From positions 1 to 25,373 of the forward strand of contig DKYZ01000137.1 in the NCBI GenBank assembly GCA_002493515.1: a stretch of 25,373 nt of DNA, in the 5' to 3' direction. Both the position numbers and the translations under genes were made by a program. The DNA comes from Porphyromonadaceae bacterium UBA7087. Lineage in GTDB: Bacteria > Bacteroidota > Bacteroidia > Bacteroidales > Muribaculaceae. This document shows positions 9,051 to 17,439 of this stretch, in pieces (positions within the stretch are counted from its first letter, which is position 1; each line of letters begins with the position of its first letter). A model generated the notes under the pieces. The model did not search any database. It was not told where the DNA came from and saw only the letters and a program-made list of their open reading frames with translations.

Positions 9051-10841
9051 TTATTCTTCCGACAGCAGATAATGGTATAGAGTCCGCCGGTAAGGCTCTA
9101 TCCGGGCCGGATCCTTGCTTGTCCAGGCCTGTGCGAAGCCCCGCAGCGACTCCTCCACCATCGCGGGCACGGCGCCCCGTGGTATCGGCTGCCCGCTTCT
9201 CATCGAGATGAAAGCCAGCGCCTGCTGCGCCAGCAGAGGGTTGTAGCCCGGCTGCGCCTCGGCCACCACTCCCATGTATTGGGCGAACTTATCCAGGTCT
9301 CGCTGCAGCAGTGGATACACGATCAGATACTGCTTGGCGAGATTGTTGCCGGAGTCTTTTATGAAAAGCTGTCCAAGGGTCTTGTCAAGCTCCCCCTCGC
9401 TGAAAAGATACTTTTCGTCAATCATTCTTTTCCTGAGCGTGCCGTAGAGCGGATGGTTTTCCACTCCATCCGGCTCCCTTATGAGCGCGAGATTGCGCTG
9501 TGCCCATTTCTTATAGAACATCGTGTTCTCAAGCAGCCTCAGGTATTTTTCCGCCAGGGTGTATTCGCCGCGTATGATGGCTGTCTCGGCCAGGCGTCTG
9601 ACGGCACGCACGCTTTTGTTGCAGTTGGGAATCGCCTCCATTCCCTCGAAATAGAAACGCTGCGCGCTGTTGATCATTCCGAGCTGGAAAAAGATCTCGC
9701 CGGTGGTCCACGACGACAGTGTCTCCTTCACAAAAGGTGGAATCAGCCCCTCCGCGCTGTGCTGGAAATAATCGAAGGCGCGGGAGTCGAGCTGTCCCGT
9801 CATTCCGAGGGCGAGGTTGGTGGCGCTGACGCTGAGGGGGAGGTCCGGCTCATTCTTGTCGGAATATCTCAGTATGCCGTCCCAGTCGTTGGCCCTCACC
9901 ATATAGTCGTAGTCTATAAGCCGGTATGTCAAACAGTCATACGACTTCGGATATAGGATCACCAAGGCTATGACCTCTGCGGCAAGCAGCGACGGCAGAG
10001 TCACCTTGAGCGGCAGACGGGCGAGATATGCAGCGGCTGCAGGGACGCCAACGCAAAGCGCCTCCGTTATCACCTGCCAGGCGTCAAGGCTGTCAGGATG
10101 CATGACATAGCCAATTCCTATAAGCTGGTAACTGAGGGGAAATGGCAACAGAAGCGACCATATGTAGACATTTAGCGCAAGCCACGCCACGGCCACAAGA
10201 GCATATACGACCTTCCATACCGAAGAAACCTCTTTCTCACGGCATATGTCGGCCACGGCAAGAAGTGTGAAGACGATTGTCACAGGCCCGGCCACCCAAT
10301 AGAGCAATGTTGTTCCGGCTATCATCACGGCGTATTTGACAGTATTCCCGACCCCTTTGCTGTCTATGATGACCAGGAGATATGCACCCCCCATGGCTGC
10401 CGACAGGGCTGTCAGGAAAGTCATCGTCACGTCGGGGTTGCCGAGAAACAGAAGCAGGGCTACCGATGGCAGCAGCGAGAGCGCGAGGTTCACGTATTTC
10501 TGTATCGACAGAGCGAAGTTTCTGATTATCAAGAAGCATAGCATCAGGAACAGCAGCAACACAGCTGTCATGACGGCGGCTCCGATCCAGTAGTTGTTGA
10601 AAAACTGTGTCAGGAACTCGCCGGCATATGTTGCCAACCCGCCGGGACGTCCGGCGAGGCTCTCAAGATACTGGCCTGTAGACTGGAACAGTTGCAACTG
10701 CTCCCTGTAGCCGAGAGCGGCGCGATACGGTACAGCCCAGAAATAATAGAGGAAAGCCGCGATAGCCAGGAAGATGCCGGTCAGTATGTATCTTGATGAA
10801 GAAGCCCTTACACCGCCTCCTCCCCGATTCTCTTTTGCCAT
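9051..10841 (-). CDS. Polytopic membrane protein with TPR-like C-terminus (DUF6057-like), copy B
   Basis: This 596-aa protein starts MAKENRGGGGVRASSSRY. It has a run of hydrophobic helices over about residues 17-300 and a soluble helical C-terminal half containing KSVRAVRRLAETAIIRGE and EKYLRLLENTMFYKKW, matching copy A at 5945-7522. It is the first gene of the six-gene operon, about 26 nt downstream of the -7 box of a good promoter. The stop is 46 bp from the start of propeller copy B. No catalytic residues were recognised. The topology and pairing suggest an inner-membrane partner or scaffold for the haem-binding propeller, which is inference only. Confidence 0.75.
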   Translation of the reverse strand: MAKENRGGGGVRASSSRYILTGIFLAIAAFLYYFWAVPYRAALGYREQLQLFQSTGQYLESLAGRPGGLATYAGEFLTQFFNNYWIGAAVMTAVLLLFLMLCFLIIRNFALSIQKYVNLALSLLPSVALLLFLGNPDVTMTFLTALSAAMGGAYLLVIIDSKGVGNTVKYAVMIAGTTLLYWVAGPVTIVFTLLAVADICREKEVSSVWKVVYALVAVAWLALNVYIWSLLLPFPLSYQLIGIGYVMHPDSLDAWQVITEALCVGVPAAAAYLARLPLKVTLPSLLAAEVIALVILYPKSYDCLTYRLIDYDYMVRANDWDGILRYSDKNEPDLPLSVSATNLALGMTGQLDSRAFDYFQHSAEGLIPPFVKETLSSWTTGEIFFQLGMINSAQRFYFEGMEAIPNCNKSVRAVRRLAETAIIRGEYTLAEKYLRLLENTMFYKKWAQRNLALIREPDGVENHPLYGTLRKRMIDEKYLFSEGELDKTLGQLFIKDSGNNLAKQYLIVYPLLQRDLDKFAQYMGVVAEAQPGYNPLLAQQALAFISMRSGQPIPRGAVPAMVEESLRGFAQAWTSKDPARIEPYRRTLYHYLLSEE

Positions 10842-10867
10842 AATGATTAATTAGTAGTATTATTTTG

Positions 10868-10898
10868 CAAAGATATGGATTTAAAGCGAGATATGCAA
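10868..10898 (-). promoter_or_regulatory. Promoter of the six-gene haem-c operon
   Basis: On the minus strand TTG (10896-10898), a 20-bp spacer and TATCTTTG (10868-10875) match the Bacteroides consensus. The expected 5' leader is about 20 nt before the ATG at 10841. An inverted-repeat element begins about 20 bp further upstream. Confidence 0.65.
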
Positions 10899-10919
10899 GC
10901 CCCGGGGCCGGTGACGTCC

Positions 10920-11092
10920 CCAATGCGGTTTAGCTAAGAGCTATTTAGTTGGTATAGCCATGTTGGGCGATTAGCGAGCGTGGGCGCCATTCGACAAATC
11001 GGGGCGCAGTACACCGACAATGTCTCCATACCAGGCGTCAATGCCTTTATAAATGCGTAAATCCCAAACAGTCCTTAGATAAACCGCATTGG
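10920..11092. repeat. About 173-bp element bounded by 19-bp inverted repeats
   Basis: CCAATGCGGTTTAGCTAAG (10920-10938) and the reverse complement of 11074-11092 differ at one base. The outer flank of the right arm contains GTGACG-GGG-CGTCAC (11092-11106), and the left flank carries a related GTGACGTCC. The interior codes for no recognisable protein; one minus-strand frame is open for about 40 codons without a start. It fills most of the 334-bp gap between the operon promoter and the broken ATPase gene. It could be a MITE, a dispersed structured element or an insertion remnant; no flanking target duplication was recognised. Confidence 0.6.
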
Positions 11093-11175
11093 TGACGGGG
11101 CGTCACTAGCCCTGAATTTGCTATCAAATCTTTCCTCTGTCTGTCCTTCGCATAATATGTGGAGAATTACGAATC

Positions 11176-11772
11176 TCATACCGGTCGTCCTCCTATGATG
11201 TTTTTGTTCCACAGCTCGCTTAAAGTATATTCCTCAAGCCAGTTGTGATACTCCTTTTCTGTAAGTTTTCGTGCGTGGGTGCCTTGTATCGAGTCGTCAT
11301 GTTCAATCACATAGACGTCATCAGCTGAAAAACCGTCGATGATGGCTGTTGACTGTGTAGCCACAATTATCTGGGCGTGTCTGGAAGCGTCCTTTATCAT
11401 CTCGTTCAGCTGGTCGATGGCATATGGATGCAAGCCAAGCTCCGGTTCGTCGACAATAATTACGAAAGGCATTGTTTCCTCCGGCTGCAGAAGAAGCGTT
11501 GCCAAGGCTATGAATCTGATGGAGCCGTCGGATAATTGATCAGCCGACAATACATAATCATTCGGTGAACTGTCAATCCATTTCAATGATATGTATCCTC
11601 GTTCCGGCTCAAGATAAAACTCCCGTAACTGCGGAACCACATCCCTGACATATTCGGTTATACGGCGAAATGATTCAGGATAATTGTTTTTCAGATAATA
11701 TAGAAAAGAAGCGAGGTTGTTTGCCTCCGATTGGAGATAATGGGCCGAGTCGGCGGCAGAGGCCTGTCTCAT
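11176..11772 (-). CDS. C-terminal half of a broken AAA ATPase (COG4637-like)
   Basis: This 198-aa open frame holds the second half of an ABC/SMC-like predicted ATPase. It has the signature-like LSDGSIRFIALATLLL (80-95), Walker B FVIIVDEPELGLHP (103-116) and the following switch region IIVATQSTAIIDGF. It cannot bind and hydrolyse ATP alone because Walker A is in the upstream frame. The ATG at 11772 overlaps the upstream stop as ATGA, which superficially looks like an operon. However, the same frame stays open upstream of that ATG and reads KVYQFSDSSLSSPM, which fits the family just before this point, so the true gene was continuous. Intact relatives are about 370 aa. A split but functional two-subunit version is possible but less likely. 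Confidence 0.75.
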   Translation of the reverse strand: MRQASAADSAHYLQSEANNLASFLYYLKNNYPESFRRITEYVRDVVPQLREFYLEPERGYISLKWIDSSPNDYVLSADQLSDGSIRFIALATLLLQPEETMPFVIIVDEPELGLHPYAIDQLNEMIKDASRHAQIIVATQSTAIIDGFSADDVYVIEHDDSIQGTHARKLTEKEYHNWLEEYTLSELWNKNIIGGRPV

Positions 11773-12293
11773 AGGTGATGATAGGGACGAGTCGCTGAAC
11801 TGGTAGACTTTGCAAGACCTAAAAGGTTACGGATAGCTGTCTCTGTCTTCTCGGTTGATTTGACCAGGGCAGACTCGTTGAAGTCGGACTGAAGCTGTTT
11901 TTTGAAGGGTTTTTCTTTTTTGCAATCTTTCCATTCAATCTCTTCAGACGTCACAATCAGACGATCAGGGATGGCTTTGGTGAGGCTGACCCTATATATA
12001 TCGTAAGAAGTTGAATCCTCTAATCTCAAGGTGGCACACATCGTTGGGGTCCTTTTGGCTCCGTAATAAAGGAATTTCTGGTTAGTCCCAAATTCCGCGA
12101 TAAACCGTTGCAGGCTTCCGCTCATCATGAATCCGAGCATCCTGAAGAAGCTGATAATATTGCTTTTGCCCGCGCCGTTGGCGCCGAGCAGGATGTTTAT
12201 GTCTCCGAACTCCAGCTTTAGCGGATGCTGGAAAGGGATTGATTTGAATCCTTTAATCTCTAATGACCTGAGTCTCTGGGATTGTCTCTTCAT
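11769..12293 (-). CDS. N-terminal half of a broken AAA ATPase (COG4637-like)
   Basis: This 174-aa open frame begins MKRQSQRLRSLEIKGFKS and carries Walker A, GANGAGKSN, at residues 37-45, followed by the Q-loop-like region ISFFRMLGFMMSG. It ends in an out-of-family tail after RNLLG. Adding one T to the TTTT run (AAAA at 11821-11824 on the given strand) makes the two halves one frame through RNLFRSCKVYQFSD. The gene therefore appears inactivated by a one-base deletion in a homopolymer, or the assembly has an error there. Such ATPases are often in nuclease-linked or defence-like cassettes, but no partner gene is adjacent here. Confidence 0.75.
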   Translation of the reverse strand: MKRQSQRLRSLEIKGFKSIPFQHPLKLEFGDINILLGANGAGKSNIISFFRMLGFMMSGSLQRFIAEFGTNQKFLYYGAKRTPTMCATLRLEDSTSYDIYRVSLTKAIPDRLIVTSEEIEWKDCKKEKPFKKQLQSDFNESALVKSTEKTETAIRNLLGLAKSTSSATRPYHHL

Positions 12294-12334
12294 GATTTTC
12301 TGTTATCTAAACCATTTTATGTGCCAATATCGGA

Positions 12335-12366
12335 CAAAATTATGCAATCTCTGTCAAAACAACAAA
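12335..12366 (-). promoter_or_regulatory. Promoter of the AAA ATPase gene
   Basis: On the minus strand TTTG (12363-12366), a 20-bp spacer and TAATTTTG (12335-12342) fit the consensus. The ATG at 12293 is about 41 nt downstream. The promoter being intact suggests recent decay of the gene or a sequencing error rather than an old pseudogene. Confidence 0.6.
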
Positions 12367-12393
12367 TAAATCCGGATTAATTCCCCCCGGGCT

Positions 12394-12413
12394 GGCGGAC
12401 GAGGACGTCCGCC
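12394..12413. repeat. GC-rich hairpin upstream of the ATPase promoter
   Basis: GGCGGAC (12394-12400) pairs with GTCCGCC (12407-12413) around a 6-nt loop. It lies in the 425-bp gap between the LuxR-type regulator and the ATPase. No gene was recognised in that gap. An open frame over 12454-12651 only traverses the 123-bp repeat. Confidence 0.45.
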
Positions 12414-12435
12414 GTCCCGACGCGCTCCGACTGAA

Positions 12436-12558
12436 CGTTCTTCCTTTTCTTTACTAAGTTCCTGAAATTAAGACTCTTTCCATTTCCATGACAAGTTCGA
12501 CGGGCGGATTCTCTACTATTCTGCGATTGAAAAACGGCGGCGCAGCCGCCACAGAGCC
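12436..12558 (+). repeat. 123-bp dispersed intergenic repeat, copy 1
   Basis: This segment aligns without gaps to 17312-17434, with about 78% identity by hand count. Shared blocks include CTAAGTTCCTGAAAT, ATTCTGCGAT and AAAACGGCGGCG followed by AGCCGCCACAGAGCC. Both copies lie 3' of leftward genes and end in a GC hairpin. It is not coding. Confidence 0.8.
12530..12550 (-). terminator. Hairpin terminator candidate within repeat copy 1
   Basis: On the minus strand GGCGGC-TGC-GCCGCC is followed by GTTTTTC. It lies about 170 bp past the stop of the LuxR-type regulator gene and could end that transcript. Confidence 0.5.
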
Positions 12559-12718
12559 TGGCATTAGGCGGCGCCGCAGATAAGAAAAAGAATGATATTC
12601 ATAGGATGTTGAACCAACCTTGGTGTATTGCATCTGCCATGTCCTATACACTCTGAGACTCCTTCTCTTTTAGGACTCCCTCTTTATTCAACCATGGCTA
12701 AAGCATTTGAAGGATTGC

Positions 12719-14338
12719 CTACGTTAGAAAATTAATAGATTCCGACAACTCTTTGGCAAGACGGCGAACAAAGGCGTCGGTCGAACCGGTGATTGACATC
12801 TTCTTGCGCAGCGAGTATTTCACAGCCTCGACTGTGCGCACAGACCGGTGGGTGAGGCCGGCGATGTCGCGCGTGGACAAATCAAGGGCGATATAGCAGC
12901 ACATCTCAAGCTCCGTCTTCGACAGCGCCGGCCAGCGCTCACTCAGGCTGCCCATGAAGCGCCGGCTCTCGCGCGTGAAGAGCATGTCATATTTCTCGGC
13001 GGCTGATGAATTGTGGGCAATGTCGATCAGACTCAGACGTATGGAGCGCAGACGCTCGTCGCTCGTCTTCCCCTCGGCGTCGATCTCGCTTTGGATCTCA
13101 CGAATTCCGTTATCGAGCTGCGACATTTTCATCATGGCGGTCTTGAGCTGCTGCTCGTTCTGCTCCAGAGTCTGCGCTAGTGTGGTCAGCTTCTCTGAGG
13201 TCTCGCTCTGCATCTGGCTGCGCAGTTCTCCAAACCGATTATGAAAGCGCCTCTTGTAGCTAGCGAACGCCAGGGTCAATGTGGCCACCATCAGCATTAG
13301 TATCAACGCTGCGATGCAGATTCCCCACGTGATACGCCGCGTGTTGTCGTAGTTCTGCTGAAGGCTCTCCACCTTCTCGGGAGTGAGTCGCCGGGCCATG
13401 ATGGCGTTCAGCTCCCGTGCCTTCCTGGCCGATGACTCGTGGGAGTAGGATACCGACTTGTCGTAAGCCGCCGCGGCATCTGGACCCAGGTCGAGCTGTT
13501 CATAAGAATGAGCCACCGTGAGCCAATAGCTGTGCCTTATCTCATTGTCGGTCAGAGATGACTCTTGCGCCGAATACTTCTTCAATAAAGTGAGGGCCTC
13601 TATCGGCTTCCTCTTGAAGTTCAGAATCTCGGCCTTGTAAACCGCCACCAGCAGTTTATTGGGATTGTGGACATTGAGGCGCAATGCCTTATCAAAGAGA
13701 CTCAGCGCCCTGACGGTATCTCCGGTCTTATAGTGCAGTATACCTCCCAACCCGAGCCATGTCAGCTTCAGCGGATCGCCGATTCCTTCGGGACTCGCCT
13801 TTCTCCAATAGCCAATCGCCTCTTTCAAGTCGCCGCGCGACTGGGCCGCAACGGTCTTGGCAAGCCAGAACTGTGTCAACGTGCTTGCGCGCTGATGAGA
13901 GTCTACTCGCTTCCATTCGGGCGACTCTATAATGCGCTGTGCCCTCAGCATACAGTTGTCGGCGTCTTCCATGTCGGAGAATGAACTGTAGATGTCGTTG
14001 AGCCCGAGATAAAACCTCACATCCCAATATTTAAGGGAATCAGGTTTGCGAATCGATATCCCCTGGTTGAACATATTCACACACTCGTTTGACCGCTGCT
14101 CTGCCATAAGGGACATCGACTTGAAATGCATCACCTCTAGCATACGGTTCATCGGCATTCCGTTCAGCTTCAGCAACGAGTCGCACACAGCCGTAAGCCG
14201 CCCGGTGGCTCCATCCTCAAACAGTTGTCTCAGCATGGCCCTGTCATTGTCGGGATCAGGTAGCGGCGAGGCCGAGCTGAGGAAGAGAAACATCACTACC
14301 CCTAACAGACCCGACATATATGACCACATGCATTTCAT
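12719..14338 (-). CDS. Membrane TPR protein with cytoplasmic LuxR-type HTH
   Basis: The ATG at 14338 (MKCMWSYMSG) gives 539 aa; an upstream GTG at 14356 is the alternative. A signal or anchor segment covers residues 1-24. Residues 30-330 contain TPR-like helical repeats. A transmembrane helix lies at about 336-362 (WGICIAALILMLMVATLTLA), then a coiled coil at about 373-425. The C-terminal helix-turn-helix, about 472-516 (ALSKTELEMCCYIALDL, STRDIAGLTHRSVRTVEAVK), is of the LuxR/GerE class. This is a common Bacteroidetes design for a one-protein membrane sensor that binds DNA; ligands are mostly unknown. It is divergent from the secreted-protein gene at 14577, and the shared region holds phased AGTA(C) motifs, so regulation of that gene or of itself is a reasonable inference. 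No consensus promoter was found for this gene. Confidence 0.85.
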   Translation of the reverse strand: MKCMWSYMSGLLGVVMFLFLSSASPLPDPDNDRAMLRQLFEDGATGRLTAVCDSLLKLNGMPMNRMLEVMHFKSMSLMAEQRSNECVNMFNQGISIRKPDSLKYWDVRFYLGLNDIYSSFSDMEDADNCMLRAQRIIESPEWKRVDSHQRASTLTQFWLAKTVAAQSRGDLKEAIGYWRKASPEGIGDPLKLTWLGLGGILHYKTGDTVRALSLFDKALRLNVHNPNKLLVAVYKAEILNFKRKPIEALTLLKKYSAQESSLTDNEIRHSYWLTVAHSYEQLDLGPDAAAAYDKSVSYSHESSARKARELNAIMARRLTPEKVESLQQNYDNTRRITWGICIAALILMLMVATLTLAFASYKRRFHNRFGELRSQMQSETSEKLTTLAQTLEQNEQQLKTAMMKMSQLDNGIREIQSEIDAEGKTSDERLRSIRLSLIDIAHNSSAAEKYDMLFTRESRRFMGSLSERWPALSKTELEMCCYIALDLSTRDIAGLTHRSVRTVEAVKYSLRKKMSITGSTDAFVRRLAKELSESINFLT

Positions 14339-14446
14339 ACCATTATTAACGCCCACGGCGCTTGATTAGTATCGTCATGCGCTGTCGACCGGATTTTGCC
14401 ATCATATCACATATTATATTGATTACTAACAGTATATGTTGACATA

Positions 14447-14498
14447 AGTATAAATTAAGTACTGTGTTTATACCGAGATAGTACGAAAACAGTACTGT
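14447..14498. promoter_or_regulatory. Helically phased AGTA(C) motifs, putative operator
   Basis: AGTA occurs at 14447, 14458, 14480 and 14491, that is at spacings of 11, 22 and 11 bp. Three of the four read AGTAC, and two read AGTACTGT. The cluster ends 7 bp upstream of the TTG of the rightward promoter. Phased direct repeats beside a divergent regulator gene are typical of operators. Confidence 0.5.
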
Positions 14499-14505
14499 AA
14501 TTGTA

Positions 14506-14535
14506 TTGTCTAGAACGACAGCCTGTGTAATTTTG
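14506..14535 (+). promoter_or_regulatory. Promoter of the secreted-protein gene
   Basis: TTG (14506-14508), a 19-bp spacer and TAATTTTG (14528-14535) match the consensus. The ATG at 14577 follows about 41 nt later. Confidence 0.65.
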
Positions 14536-14576
14536 CAATCAAAACAAACAGCACACTAATCAACCTAATGTTAGTT

Positions 14577-16763
14577 ATGAAAAAAATCGTTACAACCGCA
14601 ATCATGCTCGGCATGATCACAGCCGCGTGGGCGGCGACCGGGCCGATGGTGTTTCACACCGTAGGCAAAAGCATCGAATACAACGTGGGGGAAAGCCCTA
14701 AGCTCCTCTCGGAATCGCGCCAGGCGTTCCCGATGAAAAGCAATCCATTCAAGCTCGGGCAGGAGCAGGAGGTGACTGTCAATGTCAAGGTCATCTGTCC
14801 CGAGGGGCTTGAACTCAACTATGTGTCATACGGCAACTATTGGCTGCAATCCACATGGTGGGAGGAGGAGAACGAGTTTGAGTGGCCAATATGGAGCAAG
14901 CACCCGATGAATCCGAATGTGGCCTACGCCTTGTTCACACCCAAGGATGGAACAGCCGCTTGCAAAGACCTCTATATCGTGTTCACCGAATTCGAAAGCC
15001 TCGAAGAGGGGATGACACTTGAGTTTGACGCCACCAAGGCAACCGAGAAATATGAGTTTGAGATGCGTGGTCCCGACGGGAAACCCTTTGAATTCGCCAC
15101 CTTAGGCAAGAATGAGGAGGGAGAGACGATTGTCGTTGAGCAGGGAGAAATTCAGCAAGGAATATGCTTTGTCGAGATCGGGCACGAGTCAGGAAATGCA
15201 ATCGGGTGTTGGAATCAATTCATGTATAAGGCTAAAGAAGATGACGGCTCCTATGTGGGAGAGTGGAAGCCAAAAAACCTGTATATCGGCAACATGCCCG
15301 CGTCGGTGTCGGTATCGTTCTCCGCGACTCTCTCGAGCACAGATGATGACCACTCCGTCTATATGCTCAATATGGGTTCGCTCACCAATGCCGGCCTGCA
15401 CTGGAACAGGTCTGGCTTTGATGAGCATGCCGAAAGCTTCGTGCCTACATGCGATGTGATGCTCACCGAGCAAGCCGGAGTGTCTTCAGGCTTATATAAT
15501 TCCGCAAACGGATATATCTGTTCCGGATGCGGCACGACTATAGACGTAGATGTCGATGAAGGGGAGACGATATCTCAAAAGAATTATTATTCGGTCGCAT
15601 CGAGAACTGAGAGAAATATCTATGAGCCTGTATTCGTATGTGAGCTCGTCAATCAGGACGAGTCATTAGAGCTAAATGGGAGCAGCGTATTGGCGATGCC
15701 ATTCAGAATCCGGATGGGAATGGCCGAATATCTCCCATTAAACGTCACTCTGGATGGATCAGCCAATCAGTTGAGCTCTTATTTCCAATCCAACTATGAT
15801 GACCCGTTGTTCCCGTTCTGCAGCAAAGACAATTCATGCAACCCCTTTGTAGACTCCAACCCCAGGCACTACATACGCCCGAAAGGTGGCAACGTGCCGA
15901 CCCTTACATGGCTATGCTTATGGCCCGAGGAAATGGGAGCCATACCGGCTGAGAATCTCAATGATATCCTGGTGAATTATCCAGCGAGAGGGTATGTGGG
16001 CCGATGGGGAGAGGTTCGTCTCAACGATCAGAAAATCGTGGCAGAGCAGCCTTCGATTTTGCTTGATGAGGAGAACGGCATCGCCGTCTACGACATCAAG
16101 AGCAACAACACCATGATAAGCAACGATATAACCGGAGTTAACCACACCACCATGACTGTCTGCTACAGGAAAGCCGACTGGGTGCCACCCACATTGCAGC
16201 TACTCACCATGCACAACGAGGCCGGCCAGCGCACCGAGCTCTTCAAAAGCCCCTCCGACGGCACCATCGAGTTCTATGCCGGCGACTTCTACTATGAAAT
16301 CGACGAAAGCCGCACTGAAGACCAGATCAGCGTGCGCCCAATGGAGTCGGTAAAGGTGGAATACGCTCCGCGCGGCAGCGAGGACTTCGCCGAGATAGAG
16401 GTCAGCGAAGACCCGGCCAAATATTTCTGGCCCGGCTACGGCTACTATTTCTCCGGTAGCCTGAAGGGGGTGACCAAAGGGAGCGCCGACGGTTGGTTCG
16501 ACCTTCGCATCACCCTCGCCGATGAGACCGGCAACACCCAGACGCAGCTCATCTCACCGGCATTCCACGTTGAGTCGAACTTAGGTGTCGACGCCATCGC
16601 CGAGGCCCGGCGCTCAGTCCGGGTTGAGGGACGCGACATCATCGCCCCTGCCGGCTCGGTGGCCTACACACTCGCTGGAGTACCTACGCACCTCACGGGC
16701 CTCACACCGGGCGTCTATCTTGTGAAAACTCCGATTGCCACTGTAAAGTGCGTGGTCAGATAA
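14577..16763 (+). CDS. Large secreted protein with a type IX-like C-terminal sorting tail
   Basis: I chose the ATG at 14577 (MKKIVTTAIMLGMITAAWAA, a signal peptide) over the ATG at 14568, giving 728 aa. No known enzymatic or binding domain was recognised. The body is acidic and rich in aromatic residues and beta-strand patterns, with a CSGCGTTIDVDVDEGE segment in the middle. The last 75 or so residues (VRVEGRDIIAPAGSVAYTL, GLTPGVYLVKT, ATVKCVVR) match the pattern of the Por secretion/type IX C-terminal domain, so it is probably surface-displayed or released. That assignment rests on pattern only. It is the only sizeable rightward gene in the window, with its own promoter and a hairpin after the stop. 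It is divergent from the TPR/LuxR regulator, a likely controller. Confidence 0.75.
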   Translation: MKKIVTTAIMLGMITAAWAATGPMVFHTVGKSIEYNVGESPKLLSESRQAFPMKSNPFKLGQEQEVTVNVKVICPEGLELNYVSYGNYWLQSTWWEEENEFEWPIWSKHPMNPNVAYALFTPKDGTAACKDLYIVFTEFESLEEGMTLEFDATKATEKYEFEMRGPDGKPFEFATLGKNEEGETIVVEQGEIQQGICFVEIGHESGNAIGCWNQFMYKAKEDDGSYVGEWKPKNLYIGNMPASVSVSFSATLSSTDDDHSVYMLNMGSLTNAGLHWNRSGFDEHAESFVPTCDVMLTEQAGVSSGLYNSANGYICSGCGTTIDVDVDEGETISQKNYYSVASRTERNIYEPVFVCELVNQDESLELNGSSVLAMPFRIRMGMAEYLPLNVTLDGSANQLSSYFQSNYDDPLFPFCSKDNSCNPFVDSNPRHYIRPKGGNVPTLTWLCLWPEEMGAIPAENLNDILVNYPARGYVGRWGEVRLNDQKIVAEQPSILLDEENGIAVYDIKSNNTMISNDITGVNHTTMTVCYRKADWVPPTLQLLTMHNEAGQRTELFKSPSDGTIEFYAGDFYYEIDESRTEDQISVRPMESVKVEYAPRGSEDFAEIEVSEDPAKYFWPGYGYYFSGSLKGVTKGSADGWFDLRITLADETGNTQTQLISPAFHVESNLGVDAIAEARRSVRVEGRDIIAPAGSVAYTLAGVPTHLTGLTPGVYLVKTPIATVKCVVR

Positions 16764-16784
16764 CCCCCTTGGTTCCCATCGTTT

Positions 16785-16836
16785 CATAAGTTCGCTCCCC
16801 GGCTGAATCTGCCGATCGGCCGGGGGGCCACTTATG
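16785..16836 (+). terminator. Long hairpin after the secreted-protein gene
   Basis: CATAAGT (16785-16791) pairs with ACTTATG (16830-16836), and inside it CCCCGGC (16797-16803) pairs with GCCGGGG (16819-16825). It starts 21 nt past the stop codon. There is no clean T tract, so termination is inferred from structure and position. Confidence 0.5.
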
Positions 16837-17000
16837 ATGCGCTCGCTTCTCACTCTTGTCTCCGTTACAGTTGGCATGTATAGTTCCTCTTGCTTTTCAT
16901 CATCTACGCGGCGAAGGTAGTCTTTTGACCGCGTTTCAAGCATCAAAATTCATCGTGGATATCCCTGTGGCTTACGCCTTCGGGATGGCTTCGCAGATTG

Positions 17001-17022
17001 CGGCGGATTGACGCCGATTTTT
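17001..17022 (+). terminator. Intrinsic terminator-like hairpin with T tract
   Basis: CGGCG-GATTGA-CGCCG followed by ATTTTT is a compact intrinsic-terminator shape on the plus strand. It lies about 240 bp after the secreted-protein gene, with no gene between. Confidence 0.45.
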
Positions 17023-17081
17023 CAGTACCTGTTTATATTTTGCATTGTATGCTGATAACTCTTATAACTGCTTGAGAACAG

Positions 17082-17208
17082 TCGAAGACTGGCGAAGACA
17101 AGTCTACTACATCTTGACGACACCTCGAAGACACCTCGAAGACTCTTCGAAGACATCTTGACTACACTTCGACTACAATTTGTACAGTTTGTACAGTTCG
17201 GAGACTGT
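17082..17208 (+). repeat. Degenerate 11-bp tandem array (TCGAAGACACC-like)
   Basis: Successive units run TCGAAGACTGG, CGAAGACAAG, TCTACTACATC, TTGACGACACC, TCGAAGACACC, TCGAAGACTCT, TCGAAGACATC, TTGACTACACT, TCGACTACAAT, then two TTGTACAGT units and TCGGAGACTGT. Most are exactly 11 bp. The array lies in the 676-bp gap between two genes that converge on it (the rightward secreted protein and the leftward DUF4369-like lipoprotein), so it is not a promoter for either. No coding function is apparent. Confidence 0.75.
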
Positions 17209-17294
17209 TCTAAATAGGATTATTGTTCGGCATGAAAGTATTTGTATTTTTAGGGTCAGGACCGCCCTACTTGGAAGCTGTGCTTCTTCTGTTA

Positions 17295-17310
17295 TGGCGC
17301 GAATGCGCCA
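17295..17310. repeat. Short hairpin next to repeat copy 2
   Basis: TGGCGC (17295-17300) and GCGCCA (17305-17310) pair around GAAT. It ends 1 bp before the 123-bp repeat begins. The gap 16764-17439 contains only these structures, the terminators, the tandem array and the repeat. Confidence 0.4.
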
Positions 17311-17311
17311 C

Positions 17312-17434
17312 CGTTCTTCTATTCCTTCGCTAAGTTCCTGAAATCAAAGTCCTTTCGATTTCTGCGACAAGCCCAAAAGGCGTGTTCTCTCGGATTCTGC
17401 GATGGTAAAACGGCGGCGAAGCCGCCACAGAGCC
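17312..17434 (+). repeat. 123-bp dispersed intergenic repeat, copy 2
   Basis: This is the gapless partner of 12436-12558, the same length and orientation, about 78% identical by hand count. It ends 5 bp before the stop codon of the leftward lipoprotein gene at 17440. Confidence 0.8.
17407..17426 (-). terminator. Intrinsic terminator of the DUF4369-like lipoprotein gene
   Basis: On the minus strand GGCGGC-TTC-GCCGCC is followed by GTTTTACC. The hairpin starts about 14 nt past the stop codon at 17440, the normal place for a terminator. Confidence 0.6.
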
Positions 17435-17439
17435 ACGGG